A DNA stretch of 64,000 nt. Origin: Microbacterium sulfonylureivorans (GTDB taxonomy: Bacteria > Actinomycetota > Actinomycetes > Actinomycetales > Microbacteriaceae). Made by a program: the position numbers and the translations under genes. Shown here piece after piece: positions 53,861 through 61,635 of the stretch (the first letter of the stretch is position 1; each line of letters begins with the position of its first letter). The DNA is taken from positions 1,674,001 to 1,738,000 of the forward strand of contig NZ_RJAD01000001.1 in assembly GCF_003999995.1 (NCBI RefSeq). The letters are read 5' to 3'. The notes below the pieces were generated by a model. The model saw nothing but the letters and a program-made list of their open reading frames with translations, made no database searches and was not told the DNA's origin.

Positions 53861-54340
53861 ATGACGCGCCGTGGCGGGAGCCGCCGCACCCGAAGCAAGC
53901 GGAAGAAGGCAGTCGCCCACCTCTACATGGACACGGATGTCACGGTGGCGCGGTTGCGGCTCTTCGCGCTGGCACCCCGTGAGGAGCAGGTGACGACCAT
54001 CGCGGCCCTACGGGCAGCGGAGGCCGACGTCCGCAACACGATGTCGCTGGGCTTCGGAGGTATCGCTGCGGCGTTTCTGGTCGCATTGGTTGTGCCCAGC
54101 TCTCCCATCCGTAACGAGGGGATGATCCATACCGTCCCCGAGTGGATCATCGTGCTCTCGACTAGCGTCGTGTTGGCCCTCATCGTCCTGGCGGCTCTGG
54201 CGCCAGCCATGGTCCTCAGCGCGCGGGATGCAGTCCGCCAGGAACGTGCTGTGATCTGGCTCCGGGCGTTCGAGGACGAACTCGCCCGCTGCCACCGGCA
54301 ACGAGGGCGCGCCGCCCGGAAGTGGCAGCGCGCCCACTGA
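53861..54340 (+). CDS. Two-TM membrane protein in the ubiquitin-like operon
   Basis: A 159-aa protein starting 2 bp after the E1 stop, so part of the operon. Very basic N-terminus (MTRRGGSRRTRSKRKK), amphipathic helix to about 60, TM1 about 62-80, a short external loop, TM2 about 95-119, and a basic helical C-terminus (RCHRQRGRAARKWQRAH). No enzymatic motif. It could be the target, an anchor or a membrane-acting effector of the conjugation system. This is inference from position. Confidence 0.65.
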   Translation: MTRRGGSRRTRSKRKKAVAHLYMDTDVTVARLRLFALAPREEQVTTIAALRAAEADVRNTMSLGFGGIAAAFLVALVVPSSPIRNEGMIHTVPEWIIVLSTSVVLALIVLAALAPAMVLSARDAVRQERAVIWLRAFEDELARCHRQRGRAARKWQRAH

Positions 54341-54453
54341 TCCGGTTGGGCGTGCGCATCTGCGTGCGAAGCCTTTGTCACTGAGGCGGTCAAGGATCGG
54401 CTCGCGTGCGCGGGCATGTGTCATCCCTGAGCGCCCGCAACTGAACGTCGGAG

Positions 54454-54705
54454 TTACCGGGTGTCTTTGGCCCGGGTTTCGTTCTTCGAGCCGGAGTCGG
54501 AGTCGCGGAACTGGCCGTTGGCGCCTTGGATGCGTACTTCGCCGCGGCCGTCGCCTGAGTTCTCGACGATTTCGCGTGCGCGGGCGATTGCCTCGGCTTG
54601 GGTGTCGAAGTGCGCGGATGCGCGTTCGTGGCCTTCCTTGACGACGTCCCACCCTCCGCGCTCTTTGTTGGGGACGACGTACCGGTCTTCATCGTTGTTC
54701 GCCAT
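54454..54705 (-). CDS. DUF2188-type small protein
   Basis: An 83-aa protein. DRYVVPNKERGGWDVVKEGHERASAHFDTQAEAIARAREIVENSG is the DUF2188 pattern (split across residues 6-50), and GEVRIQGANGQFRDSDS finishes the fold. Function unknown; the family is common on mobile elements. ATG 54705 is the natural start. Confidence 0.8.
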   Translation of the reverse strand: MANNDEDRYVVPNKERGGWDVVKEGHERASAHFDTQAEAIARAREIVENSGDGRGEVRIQGANGQFRDSDSGSKNETRAKDTR

Positions 54706-54833
54706 GGCTGACAAGTTGCAACGGCATCGACGGCGAACGAAAGGGGTCGTAGCTCCTCTGGCTGGCCATGTCCGAGCACGGGCGACGCCGAGCACGGGCG
54801 ACGGAGCATCACAGAGCACAACGCCGCCCGGGG

Positions 54834-55094
54834 TCAGTCGTAGGCGTTGTGGACGTGCCAGTCGTTCTCGCGACGGAAGACGTCGAAGACGAGCGCTTCG
54901 CCGATCCCGTTGGTGGCTTGGAATCTCCACCCGCAGAGACTGGATGGCCGCTCGGGTGAGGCCGTCCAGATGGATTCGCGGAGCCGTGTGGGGGTGTCAG
55001 TGACGCGCCAGCGGTGGCCGGCGTAGAACATGCGAGTGGGGATGTCGTTGATCATCCATAGGGTCGCTTCGTGCTCGATGTTCGTCGTCGCCAT
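54834..55094 (-). CDS. Small hypothetical protein
   Basis: An 86-aa protein, MATTNIEHEATLWMINDIPTR..., with aromatic-rich strands GHRWRVTDTPTRL, WRFQATNGIGEALVFDVFRREND and WHVHNAYD. The layout faintly resembles DUF6504-like proteins of Actinobacteria. No function can be claimed. It is divergent from the gene at 55162, with an AT-rich 67-bp gap that probably carries both promoters. Confidence 0.6.
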   Translation of the reverse strand: MATTNIEHEATLWMINDIPTRMFYAGHRWRVTDTPTRLRESIWTASPERPSSLCGWRFQATNGIGEALVFDVFRRENDWHVHNAYD

Positions 55095-55161
55095 GTCCAC
55101 GACAATAGAACATAGCTTCGAATATTGGTAGTCTGTGCTCGGCCGGGAGGGGGCGGCTGGG

Positions 55162-55476
55162 GTGGGGACGAACAAGCGGTACGCGGAGCAGGTCGATCAG
55201 CGGATGAGCGATCGGATCCTGCAGCGTGCGGCCGCGAGTGGACCCTTGCAGACCCTGACGAGCACGGAGCTGCAGCTGGATGTTCTGCCGGTGACGACGG
55301 ATCCGAAACCCAGGGTGGTGTTGGTGTGGGTGCGGTTCGGGCGGGTGCCGGTGCGGGTGGAGGCGGAGGCGTGCATGTGGACGGCGCGGGCGGTCGCGAT
55401 CCGGTTCCGGGTGGCGGGGACGGAGCATCGGTGCTGGGTGTGGTCGGGAGCGATCGAGCCAGAGAGCGAGAACTGA
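55162..55476 (+). CDS. Small hypothetical protein
   Basis: A 104-aa protein from GTG 55162 (MGTNKRYAEQVDQRMSDRIL), with GGGAGGGGGCGG upstream; GTG 55135 is also in frame. After a helical start come strands VVLVWVRFGRVPVRVEAEACMW and AVAIRFRVAGTEHRCWVWSGAI. No family recognised. It is followed by a strong terminator. Confidence 0.6.
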   Translation: MGTNKRYAEQVDQRMSDRILQRAAASGPLQTLTSTELQLDVLPVTTDPKPRVVLVWVRFGRVPVRVEAEACMWTARAVAIRFRVAGTEHRCWVWSGAIEPESEN

Positions 55477-55495
55477 AAGCTGCTGGAATTGAGGA

Positions 55496-55527
55496 AGCGG
55501 GCGGGAGTACGATGACTCCCGCCCGCT
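55496..55527. terminator. Bidirectional terminator closing the conjugation operon
   Basis: A perfect 13-bp stem (55496-55508 with 55515-55527) and a 6-nt loop, between the plus-strand small gene and the minus-strand ssb stop at 55543. Confidence 0.8.
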
Positions 55528-55542
55528 CCTGATTGCGTTGGG

Positions 55543-55989
55543 TTAGCGGACAACCCCAGTACCGGCGTACGAGGCCGGTGCTGCTACCGGCCCCGTAGCG
55601 TCTGCTGCGGGGCCGTTAGCTTTTGGGGATCGATCCAGCGCGACGCCGGTGAACTTCAGGGAGGCCGCCACGTTGTCCGCGACGATGTCGCGGGTCTCGC
55701 GGGTCTGCCCGGAGTCCTTGTCGGTGTAGGTACCGAACCGGAGGTCGCCGGCGACGAGGACCGCGTCGCCCTTGCGGAGCGACTCGGCGACGTTCCGCGC
55801 CTGCTGGTTGAAGACCACGACCCGGTGAAACACGGTGCCGGCGTCTTCCCACCGGCCGGTGGTCTCGTTGAGCCGGCGGTCGTTGACGGCGACACTGAAC
55901 CGGGCGTATTCGTTGCCGGATTCACCGGCGCCGTGTTCGGGGTCGCCGGTGAGGTTGCCCTCGATGGTGACGGGAATTCTGGTGGTCAT
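55543..55989 (-). CDS. ssb: Single-stranded DNA-binding protein
   Basis: A 148-aa OB-fold SSB. TRIPVTIEGNLTGDPE at the start, FSVAVNDRRLNETTGRWED, VFHRVVVFNQQARNVAESLRKGDAVLVAGDLR and the DNA-binding aromatic loop follow. The tail is short and Ala/Pro-rich, without the acidic DDDIPF end of housekeeping SSB. Element-borne copies protect the transferred strand. ATG 55989 overlaps the upstream gene as ATGA. Confidence 0.92.
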   Translation of the reverse strand: MTTRIPVTIEGNLTGDPEHGAGESGNEYARFSVAVNDRRLNETTGRWEDAGTVFHRVVVFNQQARNVAESLRKGDAVLVAGDLRFGTYTDKDSGQTRETRDIVADNVAASLKFTGVALDRSPKANGPAADATGPVAAPASYAGTGVVR

Positions 55990-56501
55990 CCTTCTTCCTT
56001 CCGTTGGGAGACACCCTCGGTATCTCGGTGGGCGTGGGCCTGGGTGGTCCACGCGTCCCATTCCGCTTCGTCGGTCACATCGGACCAGGAGCGGGGCTTG
56101 GTGGGTTTATGTCCGGTGTTGCAGCCGCCGCCGTACGCGCGGGACAGGCGCGGCAGGGCGATGGCGAGGCGTTCGTGCCAGCTGACGGGTCCAAAGCCGG
56201 TGTCGCTGGTGTCGAATGCCACGTCGTGGGCGATGTGGAGGGCGGAGAGTTCTTCGACGAGGGTGCCGTGCTTCCACCAGCAGGCGGGGATGACGCTGAC
56301 CGGGATGTTGTAGCGGACCGTGAACCACTCCACCCACGCCCGCAGCGCCTCCCACTTCTCGGCGGCCTCCTCTCGAGTCAACGTGCGCCAATTGAACGTC
56401 TTCGCGCCGATCGGCTCGGAGGACCCGTGCCTGTCCCCAGGGTCGTAGGCGGCGAGCTCAGCGGCCAGGAGCCCGTCGAACTCTTCCGGATCGTCGCTCA
56501 T
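55986..56501 (-). CDS. ICE protein of unknown function (DUF4913-like context)
   Basis: A 171-aa protein. The acidic N-terminus is followed by Trp-rich helices: EKWEALRAWVEWFTVRYNIP, PACWWKHGTLVEELSALHIAHDVAF, SWHERLAIALPRLSRAYGG. The CWW-H-LVEELSALHIA segment recalls small proteins that accompany actinobacterial conjugation genes. No enzymatic motif. Overlaps ssb and the HNH-like gene by 4 bp each. Confidence 0.7.
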   Translation of the reverse strand: MSDDPEEFDGLLAAELAAYDPGDRHGSSEPIGAKTFNWRTLTREEAAEKWEALRAWVEWFTVRYNIPVSVIPACWWKHGTLVEELSALHIAHDVAFDTSDTGFGPVSWHERLAIALPRLSRAYGGGCNTGHKPTKPRSWSDVTDEAEWDAWTTQAHAHRDTEGVSQRKEEG

Positions 56502-56890
56502 GCCGACTCCTCCCGGCTGGCCAGGCGGGTGCGGAGGTGCTCGAGCGCGTGCTGGGATGCGTCGCGGCGGGTGCGGTGCCGGGCAAGCACCGGGTCGCGG
56601 TCGATGAGCCTGTGCAGCAGCTCGTGGCAGTAGGCGTGCAGCGGGATGAGATCGCCGTGCGGTTCGGCAGCCCGCCAGAGGCCCGCAGTGAGGGTGACGC
56701 CGCGGTAGTCGAGGTGGTGCAACTCGAGCTCAGCCTTGCTCGCGGGCCGGTCGCAGCCGGCGCAGGCCAGCGGAATACCGCGGCGGGTCTGTTCGGTGAA
56801 CCACCGGTCCCGGCGGGCGAACCAGGCCGGGGAGCGGAGGAACTCCCGCCGGTACAGCGACTTCAGCCCGGTCTTGCGCCGGTTGCTCAT
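56498..56890 (-). CDS. HNH-like zinc-binding protein
   Basis: A 130-aa protein. CAGC (43-46), ELHHLDYRGV (56-65) and LIPLHAYCHELLHRLI (81-96) give the ligand pattern of an HNH nuclease or its non-catalytic relatives: a Cys pair, HH, then C-H-x-x-x-H. It could nick DNA during transfer or be structural. The start at 56890 overlaps the coupling-protein stop (ATGA). Confidence 0.7.
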   Translation of the reverse strand: MSNRRKTGLKSLYRREFLRSPAWFARRDRWFTEQTRRGIPLACAGCDRPASKAELELHHLDYRGVTLTAGLWRAAEPHGDLIPLHAYCHELLHRLIDRDPVLARHRTRRDASQHALEHLRTRLASREESA

Positions 56891-58725
56891 GACTCCTCCC
56901 CTTCCTCTGCGGCCGAGTCGACGGGTACGGGCTCTGGCTCCTGCTCGGCTGGTGTGCGTCGGGTGGTGGTGAAGACGGCGTGCTGTTCGGCTTCGGTGTG
57001 ACGTTTGCCGGTGCGGATAGCGGCGGCGTCGCGGCGTTCGTCCCATCCGGCGAGGTCCAGCAGGACGCCGCGGCGGTTGCGGTAGGCGAGCAGCCCGACG
57101 GTGGGGGGCATGCGGCGGATCTCGTCGACGGACATCAGCGGGCGGCGTTCGAACTGTTCGCTGGTGGTGTGGCCTTCGTTCTGGGTGGACCAGGAGCGTT
57201 GGGTGCGGTGGGTGTCGCGGGTGCCGAGGAGTGCTTCGACGTCGCGGAGGTGGTCGACGTGGGAGGCGCCGCCCAGGAGGACTTTGGCGGTGGCGGCGGC
57301 CCAGATGGTGTCGGCCTCAGCTTTGGACCAGGACGTCTCTGCTTGGGAGAGGGCTTGGAGGACGACGAAGGTGCAGATGCCGCGGCCGCCACCGTCGGCC
57401 ATGGTGCGCGGGAGCGCTGCCCACCGGAACATGTTGGCGATCTCATCGAGGATGAGCCCGAGCGGGTGGCTGAGCCGGGCGCCGGGGGAGGCGAGGGCGG
57501 TGGTGCGGGCGACTTCGACGATGTCGTCCAGGAGTGCGCCGAGGAACCCGCCCATCGCCGACGCCCCCGACGAGGACCCGAGCAGGTACAAGGTGTTGGC
57601 GGCGTCGAGGAACTCGCGAGGGTCGAACACCGGATCGCCGGGGCGCGGCATCAACGTGTCGCGGATCTGTGGCACCGCGAGCGGGGCGACGGCTCCTTGC
57701 ACGCCGAACCAGATGGAGGAGACCAGTTTCTCGTCTCCGCTGATGGTCGCTTCGAGGTTGTCGCCCCAACCGGGGGCACCGTCGCTGCGGAGTACGTCGA
57801 CGGCGGTGCGGGCGAGGGCGGGGCTGGAGCCCCAGTCGTAAATGTCCTCGATGGTGCGGCCGCCGACGGCGGCGGCGTGCAGGAGCCGGCCGAGGACGAC
57901 GCCGGAGGCTTGGGCCCATTCGCCGTTGGTGGTGGAGGATCCGAGGGCGGTGCCGGTGATGATGGCGGTGCCGCGTTGCATCGCCACGAGCGGGTCGGTG
58001 CAGCCGGCGAGGGGGCTGATGCGGATCGGGTTGCGGATTCCGGAGAGGCCTTGCGGGTCGAACACGTGCACGGTGCCGCGGTTCTGCCGCATCCGCAGGG
58101 TGGCGGTGAGGTTGTCGTTGGTGGTGGAGGTGGTGATCAGCGGCCCGGACCAGTCCAGGATGGCGGAGATCAGCACCCGGTATCCCTTGCCGGAGCGCGG
58201 TGGTCCTTCGAGGGCGACGGAGTCTTCGATGGAGACGAACACGTCCATGCCCCGCGACCGGCCCACCCGCCACCCGACATCGGTCGCCGTCGGGCGGGCC
58301 AGGTCGGGGCGCAGCTGGCCGGCGCGGCGCAGTACGGCTTTGGCGGAGAGGTGGGCTTTGACCTCTGCTGTGGGGGCGAAGCCGGGGCGGAGGCGGAGGT
58401 CGGTGATGAAGGACCGGTCGGACTGCCGGTGCCGCTGATACGCCACCACCACGCCAATCGCGATGGCGGCGACCGCAAGCAGAAGGAGGAGGTCGGCGAC
58501 GCGGATCTGCCACACCGGCAGCGCGCATCCCGCGGGGGCGGTGTACGTGGCGGGATTGCCGGTGAGTGCGAGGCTCAGCCCGGAGAGCACCCCGGTGGGT
58601 TCGGGGCGGGTGCCGCAGATCAGTTGGGTGATGGCTTCGGCGATGACGGCGGAGGCGAAGCCGAGCACGATGAGGATCGCGATCGCGCCAGCGAGGACGC
58701 GGCTGAGCAGTCGGTCACCCATCAC
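56887..58725 (-). CDS. Type IV coupling protein (TraG/TraD/VirD4-like)
   Basis: A 612-aa DNA-pumping ATPase. Two N-terminal membrane helices (about 9-31 and 77-95), Walker A GPPRSGKG (174-181), Walker B LGLILDEIANMF (about 421-432), and the TFVVLQALSQAE segment typical of VirD4 proteins. The acidic C-terminus EQEPEPVPVDSAAEEGEES may contact the relaxosome. It recruits the MobF relaxase-DNA complex to the secretion channel. The preceding ParA-like gene ends 13 bp upstream. Confidence 0.92.
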   Translation of the reverse strand: MMGDRLLSRVLAGAIAILIVLGFASAVIAEAITQLICGTRPEPTGVLSGLSLALTGNPATYTAPAGCALPVWQIRVADLLLLLAVAAIAIGVVVAYQRHRQSDRSFITDLRLRPGFAPTAEVKAHLSAKAVLRRAGQLRPDLARPTATDVGWRVGRSRGMDVFVSIEDSVALEGPPRSGKGYRVLISAILDWSGPLITTSTTNDNLTATLRMRQNRGTVHVFDPQGLSGIRNPIRISPLAGCTDPLVAMQRGTAIITGTALGSSTTNGEWAQASGVVLGRLLHAAAVGGRTIEDIYDWGSSPALARTAVDVLRSDGAPGWGDNLEATISGDEKLVSSIWFGVQGAVAPLAVPQIRDTLMPRPGDPVFDPREFLDAANTLYLLGSSSGASAMGGFLGALLDDIVEVARTTALASPGARLSHPLGLILDEIANMFRWAALPRTMADGGGRGICTFVVLQALSQAETSWSKAEADTIWAAATAKVLLGGASHVDHLRDVEALLGTRDTHRTQRSWSTQNEGHTTSEQFERRPLMSVDEIRRMPPTVGLLAYRNRRGVLLDLAGWDERRDAAAIRTGKRHTEAEQHAVFTTTRRTPAEQEPEPVPVDSAAEEGEES

Positions 58726-58738
58726 ACACCTCCACAGC

Positions 58739-60043
58739 TCACAACTTCTCGGCGGCGTGGGCGGCCACGGCCACCCAAGCGTCCCGCGTGGCCGGGCGCA
58801 ACGCCTCGAAGCGCAGTGGCCCGGACTTCAGGGCAGGGTCGAACGGGATGGTGGCGACCGCCCGGACGTGCGGGGCGAAGCCGTCGACGACCCGGTCCAG
58901 GTCGGCACGGCGGGCGGGTTCGGATTGTGTGACGACCACGACCGCGTGGGCGGCGAGGGCGGCGGAGCGTTCGTCACGCTGCCGCAGAGCGTCCAACAGC
59001 AGGGCGGCGGATTCGGCTGGTTCGGGGGCGGCGAGGGTGGGGATGACGAGCTGATAGGACGAGTCGATCATCCGCAGCCACCGCTGCGCGGATTCGTCGT
59101 TGCCGGAGTCGAAGATCACCAGCCGGTAGTAGCGGGCGGCGACCTGCATCAGCAGGTCGAACTCGGCCTCAGCTATGCGCTGATCGGTGGCGAGCAGTTC
59201 CGGGTTGGAGCGCAGCACGTCGTACCGGTCGACGCACTGGTGGTGCACGTACCGGGTGATGTCCGACACCGACGCGGCCGGGTCCAGCAGGGTGGGGGCG
59301 GCGGGGAGAAGATCGCGGACTGTGGTGTCGTAGAGGCCTTGTTCGGTACGCCAGCCGAGGGTGCCGCGGGTGTCGTTGTTGTCCCAGGCGAGGACGTTGC
59401 CGCCGCCGTATCGGGCGTAGACGGCGGCGAGCATGGCGGTGGTCATGGTCTTTCCGACGCCGCCTTTGCCGTTGACGACGGCGATGGTGCGGCATCCCGC
59501 CCAATGCCGTGACACCACCGCCTCCCGATCCCGGCGAGCCAGCTCCGCCGGAGACGGCTTCACCGTGATGCCGAGACTGCTGAGCGCACCCCGCCACCCG
59601 GTGACGGGGCGGGCGGAGTCGGTGGTGTGAGTGATGAAGGAAGCGCGGGTGGGCGGCTCAGGAGCAGGGGCCTGCGCGGCGGACTGCTGCTCCTGCGCCG
59701 GTTCCCTCACCTCCTCTCCAAGATGCAAGGTGAGCGAGGCATCAGCCTCAGCCGACTCGGGATCGGGCTGGTCCGGTTCGAGCGACGGTGCGGTGTCGGG
59801 GACGGGGGTGATTTCTCCGGTGGTGGTGACGAGGAGGTGGTGTTCGCCGCGGTCGCCGGCGGTGACGAGCTCGACGGGGGTGCCGGTGCGGCGTGCTTCT
59901 TCGGCGGCGCGGCGGACGATGGTGAGGCGGATGTCGTCGTTCCCGGTCGCGGTGAGGGGTTCGGTGTGTCCGTCGGGGGTGATGAAGGTGGCGGTGGGGC
60001 CGGTGACGGTCGCATAGGCGCGGGGGTGGGTGGCGGTGCTCAT
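58739..60043 (-). CDS. ParA/MinD-like ATPase of the conjugation operon
   Basis: A 434-aa protein. A low-complexity, probably disordered N-terminal region (about 1-165) precedes a deviant Walker A NGKGGVGKT (181-189) and the P-loop domain with DSGNDESAQ (about 325). Such proteins in actinobacterial transfer operons are thought to position the machinery or the element rather than hydrolyse for transport. ATG 60043 overlaps the upstream VirB4-like stop (ATGA). The longer open frame to 60625 is a shadow. Confidence 0.85.
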   Translation of the reverse strand: MSTATHPRAYATVTGPTATFITPDGHTEPLTATGNDDIRLTIVRRAAEEARRTGTPVELVTAGDRGEHHLLVTTTGEITPVPDTAPSLEPDQPDPESAEADASLTLHLGEEVREPAQEQQSAAQAPAPEPPTRASFITHTTDSARPVTGWRGALSSLGITVKPSPAELARRDREAVVSRHWAGCRTIAVVNGKGGVGKTMTTAMLAAVYARYGGGNVLAWDNNDTRGTLGWRTEQGLYDTTVRDLLPAAPTLLDPAASVSDITRYVHHQCVDRYDVLRSNPELLATDQRIAEAEFDLLMQVAARYYRLVIFDSGNDESAQRWLRMIDSSYQLVIPTLAAPEPAESAALLLDALRQRDERSAALAAHAVVVVTQSEPARRADLDRVVDGFAPHVRAVATIPFDPALKSGPLRFEALRPATRDAWVAVAAHAAEKL

Positions 60044-61635
60044 TGAAGCTCCTTCGCGGGGGTCAACCAGCCGTCCAGATCGTCCCGGTCGGTGCCTGGC
60101 CAGAGGTCGTCGAGGTCGGTCGGGGACAGCAGGGCGGGGTGGGTGTCGTCGTGGTCGGGTGCACGGACGGCGTCGTCGGTCTTGAACAGGTCGTATTCCC
60201 ACTCGGTGGAGGTGGCGAAGCAGTCCACCAGGTAGGAGTACTGGCCGACGTAGGCGAGGAACTCGCCCTTGCGCAGCTGTCTCGCCATGTCCACGTGCGG
60301 GGCGGGCATGTTGAGGCGTTGCTGGAGGCTGTGTTGTTCTTGGTGGTTGGTGCGGAAGATGAACTTGTTCTCGATGTCGCCGACGATCGAGTAGGCGAGG
60401 TTGCGTTCCTGGGAGTCGGCGTCGCCGACGGCGTCGAGGTCGCCCATCTTGTGCAGGATGACGATGTTGCTGATCCCGTAGTGGCGGGACAGTTTCAGCC
60501 ATTGCTGGTACATCTGCAGCGCCGCCAGCGAGGTCATGTCCCGCCAGCCTTCTTCGCGGATGACGTAACGGGTGCGGTGCGCGGACCGGTCCGACACGAC
60601 GGCCTGGATCCAGGCGGTGGTGCACACCTGGGTGAGCTGGGCGACCAGGTCACCGCGGGCGAACAACTCGCTGGTGTCGACGACCACGATCGGGGCAGCT
60701 GCGTCGAAGGTCACAGTGGATTCATCTTCGAACAGGCCGGAGAGGTCGCCGTCGACGAATCGGCGGAGCACGAACCGGGGTTGTACGGCGCCTTCGGAGA
60801 CGCGGAAGTCGCCGGAGGGGTCGGCGACCATCAGCCCGAGTTGGTCGTAGACGCCGCGGAGGGTGGGGTGGTCGTGGGTGTCGGCGATGCACCGTTCGAG
60901 GGCGTCGTGGATGCAGGCGTGCTCGACCGCGGTCAGCCGCACTCCGCCGAGGGCGAGCTCGACGAGGGCGATGAGGGTGGCGATGCGGCGTTGCTGGACC
61001 ATTTGCTCGTGTTGCTCGTCGGTGGCGTCGGTGCGGCGGGGGCCGCGGTCGAGGGGGTTGAGGCGGGCGGGGGTGCCGCCGCCGAGGGTGATGACGGTGC
61101 CGCCGGGGATGGCGTCAGCGACGACCACCCATTCGCCCTTCGCGTCAGATGGGACGACGGCTTGGTGGCCGAAGGCGAGGGAGCGGGTGACGAGGGTCTT
61201 CACGGCGGCGGACTTGCCGGCACGGTAGGCGCCGAGCACCAGGATGTTGGTGGAGAACGTGCCGCGTTCGGTGTTGTCGACGTAGCTCTCCCACGGGGAG
61301 AAGTGCCAAAGTGCGTCCGCGTTGAGGTCGACTCCGACGATCGGGCCACGGTGGCCGAGGCCGGCGTCGGCGACGAACGGGTAGATCCCGGCGATGTGCT
61401 GCGACGTCGCCTGATGCGCCGGGATCCACGCCCCGGCAAGATTCCAGTACCCGCCGTCGGTCACGCCCGGCCCGAACGGACCGGACACCGCCGGTTCCGG
61501 CAGTCCCCGCTCCTTGCGGGTGGAGGCGGCGGGCTGGTCGTCGCGGATGCTGCGCGCGGCGGTGCGCGTGAGGTCGCGGCGCTCTTTGCGGGAGCGGTCG
61601 CCGGGGTGGAAGACGTAGGCGCGGCGGGCCATCAC
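60040..61635 (-). CDS. VirB4-like T4SS ATPase
   Basis: A 531-aa protein. Walker A GAYRAGKS (135-142), LNPLDRGPRR, IVVVDTSELF (Walker B region, about 325) and YVIREEGWRDM (about 375, the E-E-W segment of VirB4/TraC ATPases), then ISNIVILHKMGDLDAVGD. It energises pilus or channel assembly. The N-terminal TraC-like part found in full VirB4 is carried by the separate upstream SCO6880-type protein. 4-bp overlaps on both sides. Confidence 0.88.
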   Translation of the reverse strand: MMARRAYVFHPGDRSRKERRDLTRTAARSIRDDQPAASTRKERGLPEPAVSGPFGPGVTDGGYWNLAGAWIPAHQATSQHIAGIYPFVADAGLGHRGPIVGVDLNADALWHFSPWESYVDNTERGTFSTNILVLGAYRAGKSAAVKTLVTRSLAFGHQAVVPSDAKGEWVVVADAIPGGTVITLGGGTPARLNPLDRGPRRTDATDEQHEQMVQQRRIATLIALVELALGGVRLTAVEHACIHDALERCIADTHDHPTLRGVYDQLGLMVADPSGDFRVSEGAVQPRFVLRRFVDGDLSGLFEDESTVTFDAAAPIVVVDTSELFARGDLVAQLTQVCTTAWIQAVVSDRSAHRTRYVIREEGWRDMTSLAALQMYQQWLKLSRHYGISNIVILHKMGDLDAVGDADSQERNLAYSIVGDIENKFIFRTNHQEQHSLQQRLNMPAPHVDMARQLRKGEFLAYVGQYSYLVDCFATSTEWEYDLFKTDDAVRAPDHDDTHPALLSPTDLDDLWPGTDRDDLDGWLTPAKELQ

